A stretch of 38,878 nucleotides of DNA, taken from Rhizobium sp. Q54. GTDB taxonomy: Bacteria > Pseudomonadota > Alphaproteobacteria > Rhizobiales > Xanthobacteraceae. The position numbers and the translations under genes are program-made. The DNA is taken from NCBI GenBank assembly GCA_945861895.1, contig CAMAWF010000024.1, forward strand, positions 1-38,878, in the 5' to 3' direction. The stretch's first letter is position 1. Each line of letters starts with the position of its first letter. Below are positions 23,415 through 31,139 of this stretch, in pieces. The notes below the pieces were generated by a model. The model did not search any database and was not told where the DNA came from. It worked only from the letters and a program-made list of their open reading frames with translations.

Positions 23415-24335
23415 ATGAAGCCTTCCCTCGCCCGCCGCATCGGGCGCAGCCACACCAAAATCGCGAACGTCGTGTTCGCTACGGCCATGGCCGTGCTCGC
23501 GATGCGCGGCGCAACGGCGCAGACAGCAAACCCGCCGCCGGCGCCTGCGGCGAATGCGATTGGCGCAGCACCGGTCGCGGTGCCCGGATTCTGGGACCCG
23601 CGGCGGCGCCCGGAGCGCCCGGATTTGTCGCGCATCACCGTCATCCGCTTCCTCACCGAGACCGATTTTCCGCCGTTCAACTATGCCGGGCCGGACGGCA
23701 ATCCGGCCGGCTTCAATATCGATCTCGCCCGCGCGGTCTGCGAGGAGATCAGGGCCACTTGCACCATTCAGATGCGGCGCTTCGATACGCTGCTCACCGC
23801 ATTGGCCGAAAATCGCGGCGATGCGGTGATTGCGTCGATCGCCGCCACGCCCGACATGCGCCGCCGCGTCGACTTCAGCGATCCGTATTACCGCACGCCC
23901 GCGCGCTTCGTCTCCAAGCGCGAAACCGAAATCGACGACGTGCGCCCGGAACGCCTGGAAGGGAAAAAAGTGGCGGTGGTCGCCGGCACCGCGCACGAGG
24001 CCTATCTCAAGGCGCTGTTCACCGAAGTGGAGATCAAGCTCTATCCGACCGCCGATGCGGCGCGTGCGGCCTTGCGCCGCAGCGAGGCGGACCTTTTGTT
24101 CGGCGACGGCGTCGCGCTCGCGTTCTGGCTCAACGGAACCGATTCCGCAGCCTGTTGCGTGTTTCGCGGCGGGCCGTTTCTTGAAAGCAATTATTTTGGC
24201 GAAGGCGTCGGCATCGTCGTCAAGCGCGGCAACGATCTTTTGCGCCAGGCGTTCAACTGGGCGCTGTTCCGCTTGTGGGAAAAGGGCAAGTTCACCGATA
24301 TGTGGTTGCGCTATTTTCCCGTCAGCCCGTTTTGA
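23415..24335 (+). CDS. periplasmic solute-binding protein (SBP_bac_3 family)
   Basis: A 306-residue binding protein of the polar amino acid type. A hydrophobic export signal ([20 protein letters not shown]) ends near residue 37, followed by a proline/alanine linker. The binding fold has [50 protein letters not shown] and [20 protein letters not shown]. No permease or ATPase genes are adjacent, so it serves a distant transporter or acts as a sensor accessory. I start at ATG 23415 (GAGG nearby) rather than 23379, which would add 12 residues in front of the signal. The next gene follows after 8 nt. Confidence 0.88.
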   Translation: MKPSLARRIGRSHTKIANVVFATAMAVLAMRGATAQTANPPPAPAANAIGAAPVAVPGFWDPRRRPERPDLSRITVIRFLTETDFPPFNYAGPDGNPAGFNIDLARAVCEEIRATCTIQMRRFDTLLTALAENRGDAVIASIAATPDMRRRVDFSDPYYRTPARFVSKRETEIDDVRPERLEGKKVAVVAGTAHEAYLKALFTEVEIKLYPTADAARAALRRSEADLLFGDGVALAFWLNGTDSAACCVFRGGPFLESNYFGEGVGIVVKRGNDLLRQAFNWALFRLWEKGKFTDMWLRYFPVSPF

Positions 24336-24343
24336 GTTTACGC

Positions 24344-25975
24344 ATGACCGCCGCCGCAACCGCCTTGCGAGAAGTCGCCGAAAGCTCGGGCGCCTGGCCG
24401 TTCGAGGAAGCGCGCAAGATCGTCGCGCGGCTGAAGAAAAAGCCCAAGGACGAAGTGATCTTCGAGACCGGCTACGGCCCCTCCGGGTTGCCGCATATCG
24501 GCAACTTCGGCGAGGTCGCGCGCACCACGATGGTGCGGCATGCCTTTCGCGTGCTCACCGACGACAAGGTGAAGACGCGGCTGATCGCGTTCTCCGACGA
24601 CATGGACGGCCTGCGCAAAGTTCCGGACAATGTGCCGAACAAGGAGTTGCTGGAAAAACATCTCGGCATGCCGCTGACCCGCGTGCCCGATCCGTTCGGC
24701 ACGCATCCCAGTTTCGGCGAACACAACAATGCGCGGCTGCGCGCCTTCCTCGACACTTTCGGCTTCGACTACGAATTCATGTCGTCGACCGATTGCTACA
24801 TGTCCGGCCGCTTCGATGCCACGCTGCTCAAGGTGCTGGAGCGCTTCGACCCGGTGATGGCGATCATGCTGCCGAGTTTGCGCGAGGAGCGCGCGCAGAC
24901 CTATTCGCCGTTTTTGCCGATCGATCCGAAAACGGGAATCGTGTTGCAAGTGCCGGTCACCGCGCACGACGCCAAGGCCGGCACCATCAGCTATGAAGAC
25001 CCGCAGACCAAACAACAGGTGACGACGCCGGTCACCGGCGGCCGTGCCAAGCTGCAATGGAAGCCGGATTGGGCGATGCGCTGGGTCGCGCTTGGCGTCG
25101 ATTACGAAATGGCCGGCAAGGACTTGATCGACTCGGTCAAGCTGTCCGGCGAGATTTGCAAGGCGCTCGGCGCGCTGCCGCCGGAAGGCTTCAACTACGA
25201 GCTGTTCCTCGACGAGAACGGGCAGAAGATTTCAAAGTCGAAAGGCAACGGGCTCACCATCGACGAATGGCTGCGCTATGCCAGCCCGGAGAGCCTGTCG
25301 CTGTTCATGTATCGCGAGCCGAAGTCCGCCAAGCGGCTCCATTTCGACGTCATCCCGCGCAACGTCGACGACTACCAGCAATTCCTCGAAGGCTATCGGC
25401 GGCAGGACGACAAGCAGCGGCTGTCGAATCCGGTCTGGCACATCCATGCCGGCAATCCGCCGCAGCCCGACATGCCGATCACCTTCACGATGCTGCTCAC
25501 GCTGGTGTCGTCGTCGAATGCGGAAAACGCCGAGACATTGTGGGGCTTCATCGGCCGCTACCGGCCGGGCGTGACGCCGAAGACCCATCCCAAGCTCGAC
25601 GCGCTGGTCGGCTATGCCATCCATTATTTCCGCGACTTCGTACAGCCGGGCAAGAAATTCCGTCAGCCGAGCGCGGTCGAGCGCGCGGCGCTCAACGACC
25701 TGCGCGATGCGCTCGCGCAATTGCCGGCGGGATCGACCGCGGAGCAAGTTCAGGACGTCGTCTACGAGATCGGCCGGCGCGAACCGTTCCTCGACAAGAC
25801 CGGCAAGATAAAGACCAAGGACGGCAAGCCCGGCGTCGCGCTCGACTGGTTCAACATGCTCTATCAGGTGCTGCTCGGCCAGGAAAAAGGCCCGCGCTTC
25901 GGCTCTTTCGTCGCCGTCTACGGCATCGAGAACACCGTCGGCATGATCGACGGCGCGCTGGCGCGTAGCGCGTGA
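24344..25975 (+). CDS. lysK: lysyl-tRNA synthetase, class I
   Basis: A 543-residue class I LysRS, the archaeal-type enzyme that replaces the usual class II LysRS in many alphaproteobacteria. The HIGH motif is HIGN at 51-54 in [13 protein letters not shown] and the KMSKS motif is KISKS at 295-299. The helical C-terminal anticodon-binding region follows ([20 protein letters not shown]). The ATG at 24344 lies 8 nt after the solute-binding protein gene; a longer frame from 24275 would overlap that gene by 61 nt and is rejected. It charges tRNA-Lys in the cytosol. Confidence 0.95.
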   Translation: MTAAATALREVAESSGAWPFEEARKIVARLKKKPKDEVIFETGYGPSGLPHIGNFGEVARTTMVRHAFRVLTDDKVKTRLIAFSDDMDGLRKVPDNVPNKELLEKHLGMPLTRVPDPFGTHPSFGEHNNARLRAFLDTFGFDYEFMSSTDCYMSGRFDATLLKVLERFDPVMAIMLPSLREERAQTYSPFLPIDPKTGIVLQVPVTAHDAKAGTISYEDPQTKQQVTTPVTGGRAKLQWKPDWAMRWVALGVDYEMAGKDLIDSVKLSGEICKALGALPPEGFNYELFLDENGQKISKSKGNGLTIDEWLRYASPESLSLFMYREPKSAKRLHFDVIPRNVDDYQQFLEGYRRQDDKQRLSNPVWHIHAGNPPQPDMPITFTMLLTLVSSSNAENAETLWGFIGRYRPGVTPKTHPKLDALVGYAIHYFRDFVQPGKKFRQPSAVERAALNDLRDALAQLPAGSTAEQVQDVVYEIGRREPFLDKTGKIKTKDGKPGVALDWFNMLYQVLLGQEKGPRFGSFVAVYGIENTVGMIDGALARSA

Positions 25976-26014
25976 TCCCGAAAAGTGGGCACCGGTTTTC
26001 GGATAAGATCACGC
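25974..26014. repeat. dispersed rhizobial repeat (CCGAAAA/TTTTCGG palindrome)
   Basis: Reads GATCCCGAAAAGTGGGCACC then GGTTTTCGGATAAGATCACG. The CCGAAAA (25978-25984) and TTTTCGG (25996-26002) arms form a hairpin, framed by GATC at each end. This is a very common intergenic element in Bradyrhizobium relatives. It begins inside the lysK stop codon and may end transcription between the convergent lysK and carbonic anhydrase genes. Confidence 0.65.
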
Positions 26015-26033
26015 GCAAAGAAAGCGTGAAGTC

Positions 26034-26789
26034 TTACCCCGAACGCAGCACGTAACGGCGGTTGTCCTTCTGCGCCGGCCGCGCGTTCATCGGATAGAGC
26101 TTGGCGAAGCTCGTAACATCCGCCGCCGCTACTTCGATTGGATCGGTCAGCAGCAGCCATTCGACCACCTCCGCGCATGGCGGCGTGGTCAGCGAACCGG
26201 GATAGCGATAATAGCCGCGCCGCGCCGGCAGCAGGCCGTTCGGATTGATGGCGGCGTCGGCTTTCACCGCGGGGCCTTCTTTCGCCGGCATGGTGGCTGC
26301 GATCTTGCCGAAGACGGCGTTCGGTTTGCCGGTTGCCATCAGTACGCCAACCACGGCCAGTCCGCCCGAAGCATGGCGGTGGACGAAATGCGCCTCCATC
26401 GGAAAATTCTTGCCGCCGATGAGATGCTCGCTCGGCCGGTGGAAGTGAACCTGCAGCAGCGTGTAGCGCGCGGTGCCGAAGGTGAGCGCGCTGCCCTCGG
26501 CGAAATTCACCTGGATGGTGTGTCCGTTGTTGACGATGGTGTCGCCGCTTTTGCGCCACGCGAACTTGAGCGCAGGCAATTGCGCCTTCACCGTCGCGCC
26601 GATATCGATGGGCGATTGCTGCGCGCCGATGGAGCAGACCTTGCTGGCGGCATCGATCTCGCCCCATTTGGCCGGGCCGGTAGCGCCCTCATAGCTCCAG
26701 TGCGCAGCGTCGGCTGCAAATCCGTTTGACGCGCAAAGCGGGCAAAGCGCCAAACCGGTCAGCGCTTTCAGAACCTGACGGCGATGCAT
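26034..26789 (-). CDS. alpha-class carbonic anhydrase, Tat-exported
   Basis: A 251-residue periplasmic enzyme interconverting CO2 and bicarbonate. The signal peptide begins HRRQVLKAL, a twin-arginine pattern, and ends around GFAADA. Zinc ligands H115 and H117 are in LQVHFHRPSEH and H134 is in EAHFVH. The opening WSYEGATGPAKWG and QQSPIDI are family hallmarks, and LTTPPC lies near the active-site opening. AGGGA precedes the ATG by about 8 nt. Its product could supply bicarbonate/CO2 balance relevant to Ccr, but there is no direct genetic link. Confidence 0.93.
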   Translation of the reverse strand: MHRRQVLKALTGLALCPLCASNGFAADAAHWSYEGATGPAKWGEIDAASKVCSIGAQQSPIDIGATVKAQLPALKFAWRKSGDTIVNNGHTIQVNFAEGSALTFGTARYTLLQVHFHRPSEHLIGGKNFPMEAHFVHRHASGGLAVVGVLMATGKPNAVFGKIAATMPAKEGPAVKADAAINPNGLLPARRGYYRYPGSLTTPPCAEVVEWLLLTDPIEVAAADVTSFAKLYPMNARPAQKDNRRYVLRSG

Positions 26790-26813
26790 GATATTTCCCT
26801 TTCTGAAAACGAT

Positions 26814-26936
26814 TCAGGACTTAAAGCCGGTCCCGCCGCATCTCTGACATTTTACTTTCTTGTCGCCTTTTTTGAGAAGGCCCTTGCCTTCGCAATTCTT
26901 GCATTTGACTTTCGGCTTGCCTGAATTTTTCTGCAT
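26814..26936 (-). CDS. 40-residue CxxCxGxG zinc-binding mini-protein
   Basis: A short frame not longer than 41 codons. The product has two DnaJ-type zinc half-sites, CKNCEGKG and CQRCGGTG, joined by a lysine-rich linker (LLKKGDKKVK). The spacing would bind one zinc ion with four cysteines. Its ATG follows the stop of the S24 gene in TAAGATG with one base between, which argues for translational coupling. Such stand-alone CxxCxGxG peptides are usually annotated only as hypothetical. A chaperone-like or RNA-binding role is possible but unproven. Confidence 0.75.
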   Translation of the reverse strand: MQKNSGKPKVKCKNCEGKGLLKKGDKKVKCQRCGGTGFKS

Positions 26937-26937
26937 C

Positions 26938-27579
26938 TTACTGGCTCGCCCAGACGATGCGCGCGACCCACAGCACATCCTTCATCGCCAGCGTGCGGTC
27001 GCGGTGATGGGTGTTGAGCGATTGCAGCTCGACGGTCTTGGCGGTCTTGCGTTTGAGTTCCTTGACCATCACCTCGCCGTCCTTGGTCTTGACCACGACG
27101 CGGTCGCCGCGGCGCACCGGTGCCGCCGGCGAAACCAGGATGACGTCGCCGTCGCGATAGGCCGGCTTCATCGAATCGCCGGAAATCTCCAGCGCATAGG
27201 CGTGCTGGTCGTTGACCGCCGGGAAGGCGACCTCGTCCCAGCCCTTGCCGACCGGAAAGCCGCCGTCGTCGAAAAAGCCGCCGGCGCCGGCTTCGGCGAA
27301 GCCGATCAGCGGCACCGCCTGCACCACGGTGCGCGAACTGTCGACGATCAGTTTGACGAAGGCGTCGATGCTTACGCCGGTGGCGGCAAGCGACTTGGCC
27401 ACCGATTCGGTCGAAGGCCAGCGCGCCCGCCCGTCGGGGGTGATGCGCTTGGATTTGTTGAAGGTGGTCGGGTCGAGTCCGGCCTTTTTGGCAAGTCCTG
27501 AGGGCGAAAGGCCGGAACGGGCCGCCAGCCGGTCGATGGCGGTCCAGATCTGGCTATGCGTGAGTTGGGAAGCGGCCAC
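26938..27579 (-). CDS. HTH transcriptional regulator with S24 (LexA/CI-like) peptidase domain
   Basis: A 213-residue repressor-like protein. An N-terminal helix-turn-helix (SGLSPSGLAKKAGLDPTTFN, about residues 22-41) is followed by the S24 domain with S136 in ISGDSMKPAY and K173 in VMVKEL, the Ser-Lys dyad. An Ala-Gly pair in FAEAGAGGFFDD (near 97-98) is where cleavage would occur, so RecA-stimulated self-cleavage is possible. No prophage genes surround it, which favours a chromosomal stress regulator. The start is a GTG at 27579 with GGTGAT about 5 nt upstream. It is cotranscribed with the CxxCxGxG mini-protein and is divergent from pyrD. Confidence 0.88.
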   Translation of the reverse strand: MAASQLTHSQIWTAIDRLAARSGLSPSGLAKKAGLDPTTFNKSKRITPDGRARWPSTESVAKSLAATGVSIDAFVKLIVDSSRTVVQAVPLIGFAEAGAGGFFDDGGFPVGKGWDEVAFPAVNDQHAYALEISGDSMKPAYRDGDVILVSPAAPVRRGDRVVVKTKDGEVMVKELKRKTAKTVELQSLNTHHRDRTLAMKDVLWVARIVWASQ

Positions 27580-27602
27580 GGGCGATCACCGCGCGTTATG
27601 AC

Positions 27603-27627
27603 TATTATCCGGTCAATAGGAATTATA
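27603..27627 (-). promoter_or_regulatory. possible promoter/operator of the S24 regulator gene
   Basis: On the minus strand TATAAT (27627-27622) would give a start about 36 nt before the GTG; no good -35 box is visible. The segment is also an imperfect palindrome (TATTATCC against GGAATTATA), so it may be an autoregulatory site. The signal is weak. Confidence 0.3.
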
Positions 27628-27765
27628 GCCTTGGAGCGCCCCCGTCCAGCACCTTTTTCGCGCAACGGCTTGCTTGAACAGGCCGCCCGGGGCCCGTTAG
27701 GGTCGCTGGCTTTTATGGCCGGAACAGTCCATTCCCGGACACCGATGCCGTTCCCGGAGCCTTGA

Positions 27766-28860
27766 GTGATCGGTCTCTTCGACCGCCTCGCCCGCCCGCT
27801 GCTGCGGACCCTCGAGCCTGAGGATGCGCATGCGCTTGCGATCAAGGCATTGCGCTATGTCCCGCTCGCAAAACCGGCGCCCGACGCACCGCTCCTGGGC
27901 GTCCGCGTTTTCGGGCTGAATTTTCCCAATCCGGTCGGGATCGCCGCCGGCTTCGACAAAAATGCCGAGGCGCCGGACGCGCTGTTGCGGCTTGGCTTTG
28001 GCTTTGTCGAGGTCGGCACGGTGACGCCGCGCGCGCAAGCCGGCAATCCGCGTCCGCGACTGTTCCGTCTCGACGCCGATGCCGGCGTCATCAACCGGCT
28101 CGGCTTCAACAACGAGGGCGAGGCGGCCGTTCTGGCGCGGCTGGCTGCGCGCGCCAATGAGGGCGGCATCGTCGGCGTCAATATCGGCGCCAACCGCGAC
28201 AGCACAGACCGCGCCGCCGACTACGTCCGGCTGATCGAGGCGTTCGCGCTGCCGGCGAGCTATTTCACCGTCAACGTGTCGTCGCCCAACACGCCCGGCC
28301 TGCGCAATCTGCAACAGGCGGGCGCGCTCGACGATCTGCTCGCCCGCGCGGTGGATGCGCGCGAACGCATGAGCAAACGCGCGGGGCCGGTGCCGGTGCT
28401 GCTCAAGATTGCGCCCGATCTCACGCTGAGCGAACTCGACGATGTGGTCGGCATCGCGCGCGCCCGCCGCGTCGACGGCATGATCGTCGGCAACACCACG
28501 GTGTCGCGGCCGGGCTCGCTGCGCGAGCGCGTCAAGGCGCAGGAACAAGGCGGTCTTTCCGGCCGGCCGCTGTTTCGCTTGTCGACTCGGATGCTGGCGG
28601 AAACCTATGTGCGCGCCGAAGGTGCGTTTGCGCTGATCGGCGCCGGCGGGGTGGATTCAGGCGCAACCGCCATCGCCAAGATCAAGGCCGGCGCTGCGCT
28701 GGTGCAGCTTTATAGCGGGCTGATCTATCGTGGCCTCGGGCTGGTGCCGGAAATCAAAACGGATTTGCTGGCGGCGCTTAAGCGCGGAAACCGCAATTCA
28801 CTGACGTCGATGGTCGGCAGCGACGCCGCCGCGATGACGGCGGAGAGCTGGCCGGGGTAG
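27766..28860 (+). CDS. pyrD: dihydroorotate dehydrogenase (quinone), class 2
   Basis: A 364-residue membrane-associated flavoprotein of pyrimidine synthesis that oxidises dihydroorotate to orotate with quinone as acceptor. The class 2 N-terminal helix region (LFDRLARPLLRTLEPEDAHALAI) is present. GIAAGFDKNAEAP binds FMN, GFVEVGTVTPRAQAGNPRPR is characteristic, and the catalytic serine lies in NVSSPNTPGLR (170-180). IGAGGVDSG contacts the FMN phosphate. The start is a GTG at 27766 with GGAG about 7 nt upstream, and directly follows the TGA of an unsupported short frame. Confidence 0.95.
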   Translation: MIGLFDRLARPLLRTLEPEDAHALAIKALRYVPLAKPAPDAPLLGVRVFGLNFPNPVGIAAGFDKNAEAPDALLRLGFGFVEVGTVTPRAQAGNPRPRLFRLDADAGVINRLGFNNEGEAAVLARLAARANEGGIVGVNIGANRDSTDRAADYVRLIEAFALPASYFTVNVSSPNTPGLRNLQQAGALDDLLARAVDARERMSKRAGPVPVLLKIAPDLTLSELDDVVGIARARRVDGMIVGNTTVSRPGSLRERVKAQEQGGLSGRPLFRLSTRMLAETYVRAEGAFALIGAGGVDSGATAIAKIKAGAALVQLYSGLIYRGLGLVPEIKTDLLAALKRGNRNSLTSMVGSDAAAMTAESWPG

Positions 28861-28862
28861 CG

Positions 28863-29138
28863 CTACTTTCCCCGCGGCGCATTCACCAGGCGCAGAATCA
28901 GCCAGATCGGGATCACGATCACCGCGCCAAGCAGGAAATAGCGCCACAACCACCAGAACGCGTCGAAGCCCATCTCCCAGATCGACCGCAACAGCCGTTC
29001 GACGCTGCGTAAAATGTTCCACGGATCGAGCCCGAGCGCGGCGAGGATGACGCCGACCAGGACCGACACCAGGATCAAGCGGCCCAGCACCGCCAGCGGA
29101 GAACCGCCGAACAGGCGGCTCGCGACATTGTTCGCCAT
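28863..29138 (-). CDS. small inner-membrane protein (DUF6460-like)
   Basis: A 91-residue protein with two hydrophobic helices (LAVLGRLILVSVLVGVILAA and WRYFLLGAVIVIPIWLILRL) flanking an amphipathic stretch with WNILRSVERLLRSIWEMG. GAGGAG lies 6 nt before the ATG at 29138, which fixes the start; the frame continues upstream, but only as low-complexity read-through. The stop is 2 nt from the convergent pyrD stop. The family name is from memory; function unknown. Confidence 0.75.
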   Translation of the reverse strand: MANNVASRLFGGSPLAVLGRLILVSVLVGVILAALGLDPWNILRSVERLLRSIWEMGFDAFWWLWRYFLLGAVIVIPIWLILRLVNAPRGK

Positions 29139-29254
29139 TGCAGTCTCCTCAATCGCCAAGCGCAGCTTAACATAAATTGCGCAATATGCCGGATAGATAA
29201 TGCCGCGGGCTCTATGCCCTCGCCGACAAACGCCGCATGCCGGATCGAGCTTTA

Positions 29255-30040
29255 TCAGTCCCGGCGGAACACCACGCTGGCGAACCAGCCGGTGAGCAGC
29301 GCCAGCATCGCGGTGGCGAAGCCGTAGAGTATGCCGTGGTCGCGCGCGGCGTTGGCGACATAGCGCTCGAAGCCGGCCTTGACGATTTCCAGCGCGGAAG
29401 TTGTATTCGCGATCGGTGCGCCATCGGCAAACACTTTCACGTCGATGGCATAATTTCCGGTCGGCACCTCGGCGGGCAGCGGGATAGCCGCGCGGAATAC
29501 CGTCGGTGTGAGCAGCGTGACCGCGGTGGGAATTTCGCCGTAGAGCCTGTCCTGCGTTTGCAACCGCACATAGGCGACGCGGAAGGGATCGTCGCGCACG
29601 GTATCGGCGATATCCGCGCCGATGCGTTGCGTCAGCAGGAAATTGTCGATCCCGATTTGCAGCCGGCGCAACGTTTCCGCATTGGCGATTTCCAGGATCG
29701 GCCGGTTTGTCAGCACGGCCAGATAGGACGGCACGCGCACGAAGACGCGGGAGTCGACATTGACCCAAATTCCAAGCACGCGATCTTTGCGGCGCGTGCG
29801 CAGCGTCTGCCGCGGCCCGGTGACGGTGACGACGATGTCGTAGCCGCCCCGCCGCGGCACCGTCGCGGCATCGCGCTCGACGGTGCCGAACAGCACCAGT
29901 TCCTCGCCGACGAAATTCGAGGTGATCGCCACCCGGTGGTTCGACAGCGAAACCACCAGCCGTTCGGCGGCGGCCGGCGCCGCCGCGGCGAGCCAGGCGA
30001 GCAGTGCGAGTGCCGGCACGATGAAGCGGCGCGCGGTCAT
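29255..30040 (-). CDS. TIGR02186 family exported membrane protein
   Basis: A 261-residue protein with a signal peptide (MTARRFIVPALALLAWLAAA, then PAAAE) and a C-terminal membrane anchor (GILYGFATAMLALLTGWFAS) before FRRD. In between is a periplasmic beta-rich domain with SLSNHRVAITSNFVGEELVLFG. This matches the alphaproteobacterial TIGR02186 family, habitually next to a TauE/SafE permease. Its ATG overlaps the permease stop in a 4-nt ATGA, so the two are coupled. It is probably an accessory subunit of the exporter; the substrate is not known. Confidence 0.88.
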   Translation of the reverse strand: MTARRFIVPALALLAWLAAAAPAAAERLVVSLSNHRVAITSNFVGEELVLFGTVERDAATVPRRGGYDIVVTVTGPRQTLRTRRKDRVLGIWVNVDSRVFVRVPSYLAVLTNRPILEIANAETLRRLQIGIDNFLLTQRIGADIADTVRDDPFRVAYVRLQTQDRLYGEIPTAVTLLTPTVFRAAIPLPAEVPTGNYAIDVKVFADGAPIANTTSALEIVKAGFERYVANAARDHGILYGFATAMLALLTGWFASVVFRRD

Positions 30041-30963
30041 GGCGCGCCCTCCACCAGGCGGATCGAGAACAGGTCGTCGGGCCGCACGCCGAGCGCGAAG
30101 GCGAAGCGCAGGCCGACCGCCAGCACCAGCAGGCCGAGCAGCAGGCGCAGCCATTCGCCGCTCATTTTCTGCCCGGCGCGGGCGCCAAACTGTGCGCCGA
30201 TGACACCGCCGACCATCAGAATGAACGCCAGCACGACATCGACCAGATGGTTGGTCGCGGAATGCATCACCGTCGCCGACGCCATGGTGACGAGTGTGAG
30301 CACCATCGTGGTGCCGATCACGGTCGCGGTCGGCACGCGCAGGAAATAGATCAGCATCGGCACCAGCAGGAAGCCGCCGCCGATGCCCATGATGGCGCCG
30401 ATGAAGCCGATAATGAAGCCGATCACCCAGACCGGAATCGCCGACACATAGACCATCGAGCGCTTGAAGCGCAGCTTGAACGGCAATCCATGCAGCCAGG
30501 TGTGGCTGCCCGGCCGCCGCAGCATCACGGGATTGCCCTGCCGCGCGCGCACGATGGCGCGCAGGCTTTCGTAAATCATCAATCCGCCGACAATGTTGAG
30601 CAAGGTCACATAGGACAGCCCGATCATGAGATCGAGTTGGTCAAGCGCGCGCAGCGTCGTGAACAGCCACACGCCGGCCGCGGTGCCGACGATGCCGCCG
30701 GCCAGCAGCAGATAGGCCAATGCGAGATCGATGGCGCGCTTGCGCCAATAGGAGATCGCGCCGGAAAACGACGACGCCGCGATGTGGCTTGCCACGCTCG
30801 CCACCGCGACCGCGGGCGAGATGCCGATGAAGATGAGCAGCGGCGTCATCAGGAAGCCGCCGCCGATGCCGAACATGCCGGAGATGAAGCCGACCGCAAT
30901 TCCCATCCCCAGAACGAGGAAGATGTTGACGGGCAGCTCGGCGATCGGAAGATAGATTTGCAA
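30037..30963 (-). CDS. TauE/SafE family permease (putative sulfite/organosulfur exporter)
   Basis: A 308-residue protein with about eight membrane segments and the two family repeats: GFISGMFGIGGGFLMTPLLI near the N-terminus and GFIGAIMGIGGGFLLVPML in the second half. The family exports or imports sulfite, taurine-derived or other small anions. The start is uncertain: I prefer the TTG at 30963, giving LQIYLPIAE as opening, which fits the family; another TTG at 30990 would add nine residues. Neither has a strong ribosome site. Together with the downstream TIGR02186 gene it forms a two-gene operon. Confidence 0.87.
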   Translation of the reverse strand: MQIYLPIAELPVNIFLVLGMGIAVGFISGMFGIGGGFLMTPLLIFIGISPAVAVASVASHIAASSFSGAISYWRKRAIDLALAYLLLAGGIVGTAAGVWLFTTLRALDQLDLMIGLSYVTLLNIVGGLMIYESLRAIVRARQGNPVMLRRPGSHTWLHGLPFKLRFKRSMVYVSAIPVWVIGFIIGFIGAIMGIGGGFLLVPMLIYFLRVPTATVIGTTMVLTLVTMASATVMHSATNHLVDVVLAFILMVGGVIGAQFGARAGQKMSGEWLRLLLGLLVLAVGLRFAFALGVRPDDLFSIRLVEGAP

Positions 30964-31139
30964 AAGAAGTGATCCGGCGGTTCGCGACAAATACTCTATT
31001 ACCGTCTGTCGCCGGGCCGCAGGTCACCCTTTGGTGGACGCTGCGTCTGGCGAAATCCGCAAGCAGGTCAAGCCAAGACTCGGATCGATTGTATCGACGA
31101 ACGCGGCCATGGGCACGCTTTGTCGGCGGATTTGGTCAA

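Noticed and set aside
27556-27765. Short frame ending directly before pyrD
   Set aside because: Overlaps the S24 regulator start on the other strand, lacks a ribosome site and has no motif; chance frame.
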